Part shown: positions 49,911 through 58,735 of the stretch, piece by piece
Position numbering within the stretch: the stretch's first letter is position 1
How the letters are laid out: every line of letters begins with the position of its first letter
Source: an uncultured Clostridium sp.
GTDB lineage: Bacteria > Bacillota > Clostridia > TANB77 > CAG-508
Length of the DNA stretch: 64,000 nt
Direction: 5' to 3'
Assembly: GCA_958438515.1 (NCBI GenBank)
Contig: CAUBRZ010000002.1
Coordinates: forward strand, 62,001-126,000
Made by a program: the position numbers and the translations under genes
The notes under the pieces: generated by a model
Told to the model about the DNA's origin: nothing
What the model saw: the letters and a program-made list of their open reading frames with translations, nothing else
The model's database searches: none

Positions 49911-51197
49911 TTATTTTATTTTTGCATTTTCTACTAAAAATTCAATTGCTTTTTCTGATTCTAATCCTTGTTTTATGTAATTTCTTACATTTTCATTTTT
50001 CAAAAATTCGTCATCATTTTCTTTACCATAGTTTTTGGCCATTTCTTTCATTTTTTCATCAATCTCTTTTTTAGTTGCTTCAATTTTTTCTGCTTTTATA
50101 ATTGCTTCTAATGCTAATCTTGATTTGATTCCTTCTATTGCTTGTGGCTCGTATTCTTTTCTAAATTCTTCTTCAGTTTTTCCCATCATTTGTAGATATT
50201 GCTCTAATTTTAAACCTTGATAAGCTAATCTTTGTTCTATATCTTTTAGCATATTATCAATTTCTAATTCTACCATTCCTGATGGAATTTCCACTTTTAC
50301 ATTTTCACAAAGTGCTTTCATAATTGCATCTTGTGTTTCATATTTTGCTTTTTCTTCATTTTCTTTTTCTTTTTTTGATTTTATATCTGCTTTTAATTCT
50401 TTTAGAGTATCAAATTCGCTAACATCTTTTGCAAACTCGTCATCTAATTTAGGTAATTCTTTTTTCTTTATTTCATTAACTTTTACTTTAAATATTGCAT
50501 CTTTACCTGCTAAATCTTTTGAAAAGTATTCTTCTGGAAATTTAACTTTGATTTCTCTTTCTTCATCAATATTCATTCCAATTACTTGATCTTCAAACCC
50601 TGGAATAAATGTGTTACTTCCTATTTCTAAATCATGACCTTCTGCTTTTCCACCTTCAAAGGCTTTTCCATCTACAAAACCTTCAAAATCAATTGTTGCA
50701 ATATCACCTGTTTCTACTGGTCTATCTTCTATTGAAATTAGTCTTGAATTATGTTCTTGCATATGTCCTAATTCATGGTTTATATCTTCGTCTGATACAT
50801 TATACTCAATTTTTTTAACTTCTATACCTTTATATTTTCCAAGTTCTGCTTCTGGCTTTGTTTGCATTATAGCAGTAAATATTAAATCTTTTCCTTTTTC
50901 TATTTGTTTTACATCGATATCTGGTCTACTTACAACTTCTAATTTATTTTCTTTTACAGCTTCCTCTAATGCTTCTCCTGCTACTTCATTAAATGCATCT
51001 TCATAGAATATTTCTTTACCATAATATTTTTCTACAATTTGCATTGGTGCTTTTCCTTTTCTAAATCCTGGAATATTAAAATATTTAGCACTTTTGAAAT
51101 ATACTTTTTTTATTGCCTCTTCAAATTTTGCTGCTTCAACTGTTATTTCTAATTTTACTTCATTTACATTTTTAGTTTTTTCTACTTTACAATTCAT
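49911..51197 (-). CDS. tig: Trigger factor
   Basis: 428 residues from ATG 51197 (after AAAGGA with nine bases spacing; a TTG at 51206 would touch the site). Ribosome-bound folding chaperone. N-terminal ribosome-binding domain with the signature FRKGKAPMQIVEKYYG, PPIase (FKBP-like) domain with GDIATIDFEGFVDGKAFEGG and IPGFEDQVIGM, and C-terminal arms rich in K/E. Transcribed from a consensus promoter and followed by clpP and clpX. No in-phase CGG. Confidence 0.96.
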   Translation of the reverse strand: MNCKVEKTKNVNEVKLEITVEAAKFEEAIKKVYFKSAKYFNIPGFRKGKAPMQIVEKYYGKEIFYEDAFNEVAGEALEEAVKENKLEVVSRPDIDVKQIEKGKDLIFTAIMQTKPEAELGKYKGIEVKKIEYNVSDEDINHELGHMQEHNSRLISIEDRPVETGDIATIDFEGFVDGKAFEGGKAEGHDLEIGSNTFIPGFEDQVIGMNIDEEREIKVKFPEEYFSKDLAGKDAIFKVKVNEIKKKELPKLDDEFAKDVSEFDTLKELKADIKSKKEKENEEKAKYETQDAIMKALCENVKVEIPSGMVELEIDNMLKDIEQRLAYQGLKLEQYLQMMGKTEEEFRKEYEPQAIEGIKSRLALEAIIKAEKIEATKKEIDEKMKEMAKNYGKENDDEFLKNENVRNYIKQGLESEKAIEFLVENAKIK

Positions 51198-51232
51198 TTT
51201 TTTCAATCCTTTCGTTTTTATATAGCTTACTT

Positions 51233-51260
51233 ATTATACCACATTTTTCCTATTTTGCAA
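51233..51260 (-). promoter_or_regulatory. tig promoter
   Basis: On the minus strand TTGCAA (51255-51260) and TATAAT (51233-51238), 16 bases apart, about 35 bases before the tig start. Confidence 0.6.
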
Positions 51261-51362
51261 GGAATTTTTTGATTTTTTCAAAAAATACTTGTTTTTTTTT
51301 AGTATTTATGATACACTTATATGCAGTCAATTTATTAAGATATTTAGGAGGTGCATTAGATA

Positions 51363-51560
51363 ATGGCAAAATGTGAAATTTGTGATAAACAAGCTAGTCA
51401 TGGAAATAAACTTAGTATTACTCGTTCTCATATAAGTAAAAGATCACCACGTACTTGGAAACCAAACTTAAGAAGCATTAAAGCTGAAGTAAACGGTGAG
51501 GTAAAAAGAATTCATGTATGTGCTAAATGTTTAAGAGATGGAAAAGTAAAAAGAGCTTAA
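51363..51560 (+). CDS. rpmB: Ribosomal protein L28 (zinc-ribbon form)
   Basis: 65 residues. Large-subunit protein. The C+ form is recognisable by CEIC at 4-7 and CAKC near the end, with SHGNKLSITRSHISKRSPRTWKPNL between. Ribosome site TTAGGAGG precedes the ATG. Its out-of-phase CGG (AAC GGT) is read normally. It is transcribed divergently from tig and convergently toward spoVM. Terminator follows directly. Confidence 0.97.
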   Translation: MAKCEICDKQASHGNKLSITRSHISKRSPRTWKPNLRSIKAEVNGEVKRIHVCAKCLRDGKVKRA

Positions 51561-51576
51561 GAAAAGCTCTTTTTTT
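51548..51576 (+). terminator. Terminator after rpmB
   Basis: AAAAAGAGCTT pairs with AAGCTCTTTTT (overlapping the last codons of rpmB) and ends in a T run. Confidence 0.8.
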
Positions 51577-51615
51577 GATATCCTGATGAAATTTAATTCT
51601 ATTTAATTTTCTATT

Positions 51616-51690
51616 TTATTCTTTTATCCCAAATATCAATTTGACAAATCCCCTTAAAAATTTAGGTACTTTTTTAACTACAACTGTCAT
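51616..51690 (-). CDS. spoVM: SpoVM-like micropeptide
   Basis: 24 residues, MTVVVKKVPKFLRGFVKLIF followed by GIKE. The amphipathic helix with a proline near position 9, KFL, G and V/I spacing matches Bacillus SpoVM, which binds the curved forespore membrane and anchors the spore coat. Ribosome site GGAGGG is eight bases before ATG 51690. In Bacillus spoVM also sits beside rpmB, which supports the call. Far below ORF size cut-offs, so easily missed. Confidence 0.85.
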   Translation of the reverse strand: MTVVVKKVPKFLRGFVKLIFGIKE

Positions 51691-51709
51691 ATGTATTTCC
51701 CTCCTTTTT

Positions 51710-51859
51710 CTAACATGCAAGCCACATAAATCCAACACAAACTACTGCGACTCCTATAATAAAAAGCCAACCAGTTATTGGAAGTAATAAAACAAGTAAT
51801 ATTCCTAACCCTAACCCTATTAAACATACTGCTAATGTCTTTTTTAATAAATGTATCAT
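51710..51859 (-). CDS. Tiny two-helix membrane protein next to spoVM
   Basis: 49 residues. MIHLLKKTLAVCLIGLGLGI opens a helix, LPITGW forms a turn, and a second helix (LFIIGVAVVCVGFMWL) ends the protein with a terminal cysteine. Ribosome site GGAGGTAA is nine bases before ATG 51859. It lies 19 bases upstream of spoVM in the same orientation, so the two are likely co-transcribed. I do not recognise a family; the turn and length resemble small PGPGW-type membrane proteins only loosely. Confidence 0.65.
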   Translation of the reverse strand: MIHLLKKTLAVCLIGLGLGILLVLLLPITGWLFIIGVAVVCVGFMWLAC

Positions 51860-52018
51860 TTCTTATTACCTCCATTTGTTTTTTGTATATTATATTAAAA
51901 TATTACTTTATTTGTTCCTTTTTATGTATAACAATCTATAAAATTAAGTATTTTTTTGCTAATAATTTGACGTACCTTAAGTTATTTTGTAAAATAATTT
52001 TAGAGGTGAAAATAGAAA

Positions 52019-52660
52019 ATGAAAAAAACAGATGCTAAAAAATTAGTTGATACTTTAAATAAAGCATACCCAGATGCAACTTGTAGTTTAGATTTTGAAA
52101 CCCCTTTCCAATTAGTAGTAGCTGTTATGCTTTCTGCCCAATGTACTGATGAAAGAGTAAATAAAACAACTCCAGCTTTGTTTTCTAGATGTAAAACTAT
52201 TGAAGATTTTGTAAATATTGATATAAAAGAACTAGAAAATATTATACATCCTTGTGGTTTTTATAAAAATAAAGCAAAAAATATAAAATTATGTGCTAAA
52301 CAAATTTTAGAGAATTTTAACGGAGAAGTTCCACATTCCATGTCAGAGCTTACTTCTCTTGCTGGTATTGGGAGAAAAAGTGCTAATGTTATTTTATTAG
52401 AAGTTTTTGGTATTGCAGAGGGAATTGCTGTAGATACTCATGCTAAAAGAATTTCTAATCTAGTTGGTTTATCAAATCAAAAGCAACCAGATAAAATAGA
52501 AGAAGACTTAATTAAAATTTTCCCAAAAGAATCTTTAAAAGATATTAACCATTTATTTGTATGGCATGGTAGAAATACTTGTATAGCCAGAAATCCTAAG
52601 TGTGAAACTTGTTGTATCAATAGTTTATGCAGATATTATAAAACATCTACAATTAAGTAA
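52019..52660 (+). CDS. nth: Endonuclease III
   Basis: 213 residues. Base-excision repair glycosylase/AP lyase for oxidised pyrimidines. Helix-hairpin-helix LAGIGRKSANVI carries the catalytic lysine (about 120); VDTHAKRISN carries the catalytic aspartate; the 4Fe-4S motif is in CIARNPKCETCCINSLC. Ribosome site GAGGTG precedes the ATG. One out-of-phase CGG (AAC GGA) is read normally. Stands alone on the plus strand upstream of the bactofilin-like gene. Confidence 0.97.
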   Translation: MKKTDAKKLVDTLNKAYPDATCSLDFETPFQLVVAVMLSAQCTDERVNKTTPALFSRCKTIEDFVNIDIKELENIIHPCGFYKNKAKNIKLCAKQILENFNGEVPHSMSELTSLAGIGRKSANVILLEVFGIAEGIAVDTHAKRISNLVGLSNQKQPDKIEEDLIKIFPKESLKDINHLFVWHGRNTCIARNPKCETCCINSLCRYYKTSTIK

Positions 52661-52702
52661 AAAATAATAATATATACTCAAACGTTATTTTTCTTATTTT
52701 CA

Positions 52703-52731
52703 TTGACAAAAATATAATAAAGAGATATATT
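52703..52731 (+). promoter_or_regulatory. Promoter of bactofilin-like gene
   Basis: TTGACA (52703-52708) and TATATT (52726-52731) are exactly 17 bases apart, about 40 bases before the start codon. Confidence 0.7.
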
Positions 52732-52771
52732 TTTATTATATTATAATAAAATTTTTTAGGAGGGATTTTAA

Positions 52772-53977
52772 ATGTTAAAAAACAAGTTTAGAATAATTAC
52801 CTTACTTGCTGTAATTATTTTATCTCTTATGATTCCTATTGTAAGAGCAGAAAATGAAATAACAGATCAATCTGATCATAGTGAAGAAATTTCTGTTATA
52901 AGTGCTGATTCAAGTGAAAATCAAGATACTGATGCAAAACCTACAACAACAACTTCTAATGACACTATGAAAAAACAAGATGTTTACTTAACTGGTGATA
53001 ATGTTACAATCGACTACATTGTTGATGGAAATGTTTTTGTTATGGCAGATACTGTTAATATTAATTCACAAATAGGTGGAGACGCTTTTATTTGCGCTAA
53101 AACAATTAATATTGGAGAACAAGGTTATGTTTTTAGTAATTTATTTGCTTTAGCTCAAGATGTAAATATAAAAGGTGTTGTATACGACCTATATGCATGT
53201 TCACAAAAAGTTACTTTAGATGGATATATCTATAGAGATATTAGAGTAACAACTAGTACTTTAAATGTTAATGGTGTTGTAGGAAGAAATGCATATGTAA
53301 ATTGTAGTGATATCAATTTTGCACAACCTTCTTCTGAACAACAAGAAACTACTGCAATTAATCAAGGTGTTATAAATGGTGATTTAAATTATACATCTAG
53401 CAAAGAGCTTTCTATACCAGATGGAGCAGTTACTGGTAACAAGAATTTTACAGAAGCAAAAGCTGATAATGGAAATTCTATTCAATCTTATGTTTTATCT
53501 TTAGGAACATTTATTGCAACTGTAATAATTATTTGGCTATTATGCTTATGGATTGCACCTAAATTCTTAGATAATACAAATAACTTAATTTCAAATAAAT
53601 TATTACCTTCATTAGGTTATGGATTTTTAACACCAATCATTGTATCTGTTGCCATTATTATATTATTAATGTTAGGAATCACATCTAATATTGCTATAAT
53701 ATCTTTAATTGGCTTAGCATTCTTATTAATGATTAGCTCTGCTATATTTGTAATTGGCATAAATAATTTAATTTGTCAAAAATTAAAAGTAGAAAAGAAA
53801 ATAGGTACATTTGGTATGTTAATATTATCATCTGCCTTATTATGGTTAATTAAACTAATTCCTTATGTTGGATCTATTGTAAGCTTAATAGTAAGTATTA
53901 TTGGTCTTGGAATGGTTATAATAAGTATTATTCCTGCTAGAAAAAAGTCTAAAAGTGAAAATGATAAAACAGCTTAA
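52772..53977 (+). CDS. Exported bactofilin-like beta-helix protein with C-terminal membrane helices
   Basis: 401 residues. Signal peptide (1-26, ending PIVRA), a Ser/Thr/Asp-rich linker, then a repeating valine/glycine/asparagine pattern (DNVTIDYIVDGNVFVMADTV, QIGGDAFICAKTINIGEQ, GVVYDLYACSQKVTLDG, about 70-225) characteristic of polymer-forming bactofilin-like beta-helices, followed by four membrane helices (about 235-385) and a basic tail. The beta-helix would be outside the cell, unlike cytoplasmic bactofilins. Ribosome site AGGAGGG. Function unknown; a surface scaffold is plausible. Confidence 0.82.
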   Translation: MLKNKFRIITLLAVIILSLMIPIVRAENEITDQSDHSEEISVISADSSENQDTDAKPTTTTSNDTMKKQDVYLTGDNVTIDYIVDGNVFVMADTVNINSQIGGDAFICAKTINIGEQGYVFSNLFALAQDVNIKGVVYDLYACSQKVTLDGYIYRDIRVTTSTLNVNGVVGRNAYVNCSDINFAQPSSEQQETTAINQGVINGDLNYTSSKELSIPDGAVTGNKNFTEAKADNGNSIQSYVLSLGTFIATVIIIWLLCLWIAPKFLDNTNNLISNKLLPSLGYGFLTPIIVSVAIIILLMLGITSNIAIISLIGLAFLLMISSAIFVIGINNLICQKLKVEKKIGTFGMLILSSALLWLIKLIPYVGSIVSLIVSIIGLGMVIISIIPARKKSKSENDKTA

Positions 53978-53985
53978 GATACCAT

Positions 53986-54020
53986 AAAATGAGTTAAAGA
54001 TAAATTCTTTAACTCATTTT
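53986..54020. terminator. Bidirectional terminator between bactofilin-like gene and rpe
   Basis: AAAATGAGTTAAAGA pairs with TCTTTAACTCATTTT around a five-base loop, between convergent genes. Confidence 0.85.
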
Positions 54021-54034
54021 ATTTTTCTCGTACT

Positions 54035-54694
54035 TTATTTTTTTAATTCATCTATAATTGTTTTAAAATCATTTGCCATCAAAATTGCAGTTCCTGATAC
54101 TAAAATATTAGCACCTGCCTTTTTTACTTCTGGTGCAGTCACTAGATTAATTCCTCCATCTGCTTCAATATCTATATCTATGTTATTTTTTTTGGTATAT
54201 TCTTTTAAAGTTGATATTTTCTCTATCATATCACTTAATAATGTTTGTCCACCTTTTCCTGGTTCTACAGTCATTACTAAACATACATGAATATATGGCA
54301 AAAACTCATATATTTCTTCTATTTTGGTGTTTGGCTTTATTGAGATTCCTACTTTTGCATTATTTTGTTTTATATAATTTATCATTTCATATACTTCTTC
54401 TTTACTTTTACAAGCTTCTAAATGAAATGTTATTATATTTGGTTCTACTGCTAAAAAATCGTCTATTGCTGGTTTTATATCTTTTACCATTAAATGCACA
54501 TCTAATGGTAAATTTGAAATTCTTTTTATGTAAGAACTATATTCTAACATTTTTTCATAAGTGTCTTTTTCAACAAATTTTCCATCCATTACGTCTATAT
54601 GAAAATAATCCGTTTTAGCTACTTCTAATGCAAAAAATGTTTTTGATTCTTCTTGTTTTTTTACTGAAAGTATAGATGTTGATACTTCTACCAT
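54035..54694 (-). CDS. rpe: Ribulose-phosphate 3-epimerase
   Basis: 219 residues, TIM barrel of the pentose phosphate pathway interconverting ribulose 5-phosphate and xylulose 5-phosphate. The sequence is rather diverged: the start reads VSTSILSVKKQEE where most have PSILSADF, but YFHIDVMDGKFV, LDVHLMVKD, MTVEPGKGGQ and DIEADGGIN supply the metal and phosphate ligands. ATG overlaps the end of rsgA by seven bases, so translation is coupled. Belongs to the prpC-prkC-rsgA-rpe run. Confidence 0.9.
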   Translation of the reverse strand: MVEVSTSILSVKKQEESKTFFALEVAKTDYFHIDVMDGKFVEKDTYEKMLEYSSYIKRISNLPLDVHLMVKDIKPAIDDFLAVEPNIITFHLEACKSKEEVYEMINYIKQNNAKVGISIKPNTKIEEIYEFLPYIHVCLVMTVEPGKGGQTLLSDMIEKISTLKEYTKKNNIDIDIEADGGINLVTAPEVKKAGANILVSGTAILMANDFKTIIDELKK

Positions 54695-55575
54695 TTTTTT
54701 CTTTCCTCCTTTTGTTTTAATTCTAAATATATTTTACAAAATCTATCATATCTTTGTTGTTCAATTTTACCATCTTTAACTGCTTTTTTTATACCACAAT
54801 TTTGCTCCTTAATGTGTGTACAACCAACAAATTCACATTCTGGTATATATTGTTCAAATTCTTTAAAATACTTTGCTAAATCTTTGCTTTCTATCTCAGA
54901 TATATCAAATGTTGAGAAACCTGGTGTATCTGCTATATATGTATTATTATCTATTTCATACAATTTAATAGATGTTGTTGTATTTTTTCCTCTTTTATTT
55001 CTTCTACTTATTTCTCCTTCTTGTGTTATTTCACTTTGAAAAATCGCATTTACCAATGTTGATTTTCCTACACCAGAATTTCCTGAAAAAGCATTTATAT
55101 TATTTTTCATTTCTTGTTTTAATTCTTCTGTTCCTATCTTATTTTTTGCTTCTGTCTTTATTACTAAGTACCCTATTTTTTCGTAATTTTCTTTTATTTT
55201 TTTAAATTGTTTATCTTCATCTAAATCTGTCTTATTTAACACTATTATTGCTTTAATTCCTAAAAACTCTGCAAATACTAATTGTTTATCTAACATTAAC
55301 AAATCAGGTTTTGGATCTTTACTAGATACAACAAAGATAATTTGAGTTATATTTGCAAGTTTTGGTCTCTTAACATAAACCTTTCTTGGTAATATTTCTT
55401 CTATTATTGCTTTTTTGTTTTCTTTATCTAATATTTCAATGTCTACTTTATCACCTACAACAGGTGTTATTTCGTCTTTTTTAAATTTTCCTCTTGCTGT
55501 TGCTTGATATATTTGTTTATTTTCTATTTCTATTTTATACAAATTAGAAATATTTTCTATAACCAATCCTTGCAT
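54688..55575 (-). CDS. rsgA: Small-subunit biogenesis GTPase RsgA
   Basis: 295 residues. Circularly permuted GTPase acting late in 30S maturation. N-terminal OB fold (GLVIENISNLYKIEIENKQI), then G4 VLNKTDLD before G1 SGNSGVGKSTLV and G3 DTPGFSTF, the permuted order of this family, and a C-terminal zinc domain with CEFVGCTHIKEQNCGIKKAV. Overlaps rpe. Separated from prkC by a terminator and about 230 bases, so it probably has its own promoter. No in-phase CGG. Confidence 0.95.
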   Translation of the reverse strand: MQGLVIENISNLYKIEIENKQIYQATARGKFKKDEITPVVGDKVDIEILDKENKKAIIEEILPRKVYVKRPKLANITQIIFVVSSKDPKPDLLMLDKQLVFAEFLGIKAIIVLNKTDLDEDKQFKKIKENYEKIGYLVIKTEAKNKIGTEELKQEMKNNINAFSGNSGVGKSTLVNAIFQSEITQEGEISRRNKRGKNTTTSIKLYEIDNNTYIADTPGFSTFDISEIESKDLAKYFKEFEQYIPECEFVGCTHIKEQNCGIKKAVKDGKIEQQRYDRFCKIYLELKQKEERKKW

Positions 55576-55737
55576 TTTTCCTCCATCTATTTTTTTGTAT
55601 TTTTTACTATTATATTATTTATCTTAATATAAAGCAATTATAATATTATTTTGATTATAACATTATATTTATGTTTTTTCAATTTCAAATCTAAATTTAC
55701 CTAATACCATTATTTCTAATCAATGTAAGTAATATTA

Positions 55738-55788
55738 AAAGAAGAACTAATTCTAAGAATATTTATTCTTGTTTAAGTTCTTCTTTAT
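55738..55788 (-). terminator. Terminator after prkC
   Basis: AAAGAAGAACT pairs with AGTTCTTCTTT, with an inner AAGAATA/TATTCTT hairpin, directly after the prkC stop on the minus strand. Confidence 0.75.
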
Positions 55789-55806
55789 TTATAATACTAA
55801 TATTGT

Positions 55807-57768
55807 TTATTCAAATGTACATGTTGTTGTCGAATTCATATTTATTTCTTTCTTTCCTTTTAGTACATCATCAACATATACTTTTATTTCTATATTTCCT
55901 TTTGCACTAAATCCTTGACTTATATTTGTTGTTGTTTTTGGTTTCTTTTCATTATATATTGTATCATTTCCAACTACTATTTTTATTTGTCCATTTTCTA
56001 CTACTTCTTTTCCTTCTTCATCCTTTACAGGAGTATAATTTAAAAGTGATTTTACATTAACTTTAACTGTTCCTTGTTTCATTTCTGCTAATTTATTTAC
56101 TGTTATTGTTACTGTAGTTCCTTCGTCTATTGTCTTTCCCGTTTCAATACTTTGTTTTAGAACTGTTCCATTATCTTTTGATGAATCTTCATCATAACCT
56201 ACATTTACTTTTAATCCTAAATCTTGTAATGCTTTTTTCGCATCTGTTTCATTTTTTCCTATAACACTTATCATATCTATTTGTTTAATTCCTGTACCTG
56301 TGCTTACATGAATTTTTACAGTGTCACCTGCAAATGCATCTGTATTTGCATCTGTTTCTTGACTGATTACATATCCTTCTTCTACTTTTTTACTTGTTTC
56401 TTCTACTATTTCAACTTTTAATTTAGCATCTTCTAAAGCTTTTACAGCTTCATCTTTTTTCATTCCAATTACTTTTGGAACCGTAGTTTTTTCTTGACCT
56501 TTACTTATAATAACTTTTACTGTACTTCCTTGTTTTACTTTGCTGAATCTTTCCATATAAGTTGGATCTTGTGAAATTACATATCCTTCTGGTACATCTT
56601 TATTATATTCTTCTTTTTCTACTTCGAATTTTAATTTCACATTTTCAATCTCTTTTCTTGCTTCTTCTTCTGACAATCCTACAACATTTGGCATATCAAC
56701 TTCTGGTGGATTTGTTAGGTTTAATACTAACATTGTTCCTCCTAAACTTATTACAAATAATAATATTAATCCGATAAATATGCTTAATCCTTTATGATTC
56801 TTGATAAAAGTTTTTAATTTTCCTTGCTTTTTGTCTTTTTGTTCTTCAACAGATTCTTTTTTATTTTTATACATATTAGTATTTATAACTTGTGTACTTG
56901 CTGTTGGATCATATTCTGTATCATCAACAAAGTCTCCTTCTGGATCCTTTAATGCTTTTCTTAAATCGATTAACATTTCACTTGCTGTTTGATATCTTAA
57001 TGTTGTATCTTTTTTTAGTGCTCTCATAATAATTTTATTTACTGCTGTTGGTAAGTTAGGATTAACTTCTATTGGCTCTTCTGGTTCTTCTTGCATATGT
57101 TTTAATGCTACTGACACTGGAGTATCAGCATCAAATGGTACTTTTCCTGTTACCATTTCATACATAACAACACCTAAAGAATACAAATCTGATTTTGCAT
57201 CTGTATATCCTCCTCTGGCATGTTCTGGTGAAAAATAATGTACAGATCCTATCGTTGTTCCAAATGCTGTTATTGTTGAGTTTGATACTGCTTTAGCAAT
57301 TCCAAAATCTGTTACTTTAGCAATTCCATCTTCTGTTATTATTATATTATGTGGTTTAATATCTCTATGTATTATATTATTTCTATGAGCCATTTCTAAT
57401 GCTGATGCTATTTGAATTGCTACATTTATTGACCATTTCCATGGAAGTGGCCCTCTTTCTTTTATTATTATTTCCTTTAAAGTCTTTCCTTGTATTAATT
57501 CCATTACTATATAATATAAATTTCCATCAACTCCAACATCATAAATAGATACAATATTTGGATGTGTAAGTCTCGCTGCTGATTGTGCTTCAACTTCAAA
57601 TCTTTTTATAAATTCTTCATCTGTTGTAAATTCATCCCTTAGTATTTTTACAGCAACATATCTTTTTAAAACTTTATCTGTTGCTTTATATACAGTAGCC
57701 ATTCCACCATTTCCTATTTTCTCGATAATCTCATATCGATTTCCTAATAGCTTACCTTCTAAATTCAT
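55807..57768 (-). CDS. prkC: Ser/Thr protein kinase with PASTA domains (PrkC/Stk type)
   Basis: 653 residues. Cytoplasmic Hanks-type kinase (about 10-270): IGNGGMATVYKA P-loop, VAVKIL lysine, IIHRDIKPHNII catalytic loop, VTDFGIAKA and the activation segment SVHYFSPEHARGG. One membrane helix (about 330-352), then at least three PASTA domains outside the cell (VVGLSEEEARKEIENVKL, VIGMKKDEAVKALEDAKL, VIGKNETDAKKALQDLGL) that bind peptidoglycan fragments, and a final beta domain. Senses muropeptides and controls germination and wall growth in relatives. Paired with the phosphatase just upstream. Confidence 0.96.
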   Translation of the reverse strand: MNLEGKLLGNRYEIIEKIGNGGMATVYKATDKVLKRYVAVKILRDEFTTDEEFIKRFEVEAQSAARLTHPNIVSIYDVGVDGNLYYIVMELIQGKTLKEIIIKERGPLPWKWSINVAIQIASALEMAHRNNIIHRDIKPHNIIITEDGIAKVTDFGIAKAVSNSTITAFGTTIGSVHYFSPEHARGGYTDAKSDLYSLGVVMYEMVTGKVPFDADTPVSVALKHMQEEPEEPIEVNPNLPTAVNKIIMRALKKDTTLRYQTASEMLIDLRKALKDPEGDFVDDTEYDPTASTQVINTNMYKNKKESVEEQKDKKQGKLKTFIKNHKGLSIFIGLILLFVISLGGTMLVLNLTNPPEVDMPNVVGLSEEEARKEIENVKLKFEVEKEEYNKDVPEGYVISQDPTYMERFSKVKQGSTVKVIISKGQEKTTVPKVIGMKKDEAVKALEDAKLKVEIVEETSKKVEEGYVISQETDANTDAFAGDTVKIHVSTGTGIKQIDMISVIGKNETDAKKALQDLGLKVNVGYDEDSSKDNGTVLKQSIETGKTIDEGTTVTITVNKLAEMKQGTVKVNVKSLLNYTPVKDEEGKEVVENGQIKIVVGNDTIYNEKKPKTTTNISQGFSAKGNIEIKVYVDDVLKGKKEINMNSTTTCTFE

Positions 57769-57806
57769 ATTTTATCTCTCCTTAAATCATGTTTATTTGT
57801 GGATAG

Positions 57807-58542
57807 TTATATGTTCTTGATAATAATAACTGTTATATTATCATATCCCCCATTTTCATTTGCCCTTTTTATCAACTCTTTTGGTGCTTGTTCTATATCT
57901 TTTTTTGCTTCATTTAAAATTTGTTCTTGTTCTACTAAATTTGTTAATCCATCTGAATTCATAATTAAAATATCGTCTTTTAGAAATCCTCTTACCATAA
58001 CATCTGGCTCTACAAATGCATTACATCCGTAGTGCTTTCATCAGCATGTTCTTTTGTGGATGATGAACTGCCTCTTCTTTAGTAATTGTACCATCTTTTA
58101 CTAGTTTTTGTACATAACTATGGTCTTGAGTTAATTTTCTTATAAAATCTTTTCTTATTCTATATACTCTACTATCTCCTACATGTCCAATAAATGCCTT
58201 ATTATTATATATTAAACAAATATCTAAAGTAGTACCCATTCCCTCTAGTTCTTTATTCTCTTTTGATTTTTCATAAACCACCATATTTGCATATTCCATA
58301 CTACTTCCTAGTAATTGAATAATACTATCTCTATCTTTTTCTATTTCTTTAAAATTATTCTCTATATAATTTTTTGCAGATTGTATAGCTAAAACACTTG
58401 CTATTTCTCCTCCTTTATAGCCTCCCATTCCATCAGCTAACATATATAATTGCACATCATCTAGTGAATCTGATATGTAATACGAATCTTGATTTATTTC
58501 TCTTACTTTACCTATATCAGACTTTGCATAAGCCTTTATCAT
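57807..58542 (-). CDS. prpC: PP2C-type protein phosphatase PrpC/Stp, read through a CGGA site
   Basis: 244 residues after correction, the usual size. Metal-dependent Ser/Thr phosphatase that reverses PrkC. Motifs: MLADGMGGYKGGE (metal aspartate), FIGHVGDSRVYR, LTQDHSYVQKLV, then after the site GCNAFVEPDVMVRGFL, LIMNSDGLTN (metal aspartate) and GGYDNITVIII. CGGA (58026-58029) after CTA encodes the glycine of KALGCN. Without the site two metal-binding motifs are lost. 38 bases before prkC, co-transcribed. Confidence 0.95.
58026..58029 (-). other. CGGA frame site in prpC (Gly172)
   Basis: In-phase CGG after CTA; the zero frame reaches TAA two codons later. 171 codons precede and 72 residues follow. 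Confidence 0.94.
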
Positions 58543-58677
58543 GAATTCACCTCTCTTCTTTATAGTCTATATTTACTATTTTTTATATATTAATAATTAT
58601 ATTCTTTATATCACAAGTTTTTCTTTTTTGCAATTGTTTTATGTATAAATTTGCTTAAGTTTATATAAAACTATAAA

Positions 58678-58706
58678 TTGACTTCTTTAGTACTACCTAG
58701 TATAAT
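58678..58706 (+). promoter_or_regulatory. mutS2 promoter
   Basis: TTGACT (58678-58683) and TATAAT (58701-58706), exactly 17 bases apart, 30 bases before the start codon. Confidence 0.75.
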
Positions 58707-58735
58707 AACTAAAAAACATATTTGGGAGATAATCA

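Noticed and set aside
51687..51875. 62-residue frame overlapping spoVM and the small membrane protein
   Set aside because: Its composition is implausible and it has no proper ribosome site; two shorter frames with strong sites and recognisable membrane or SpoVM character explain the region better.
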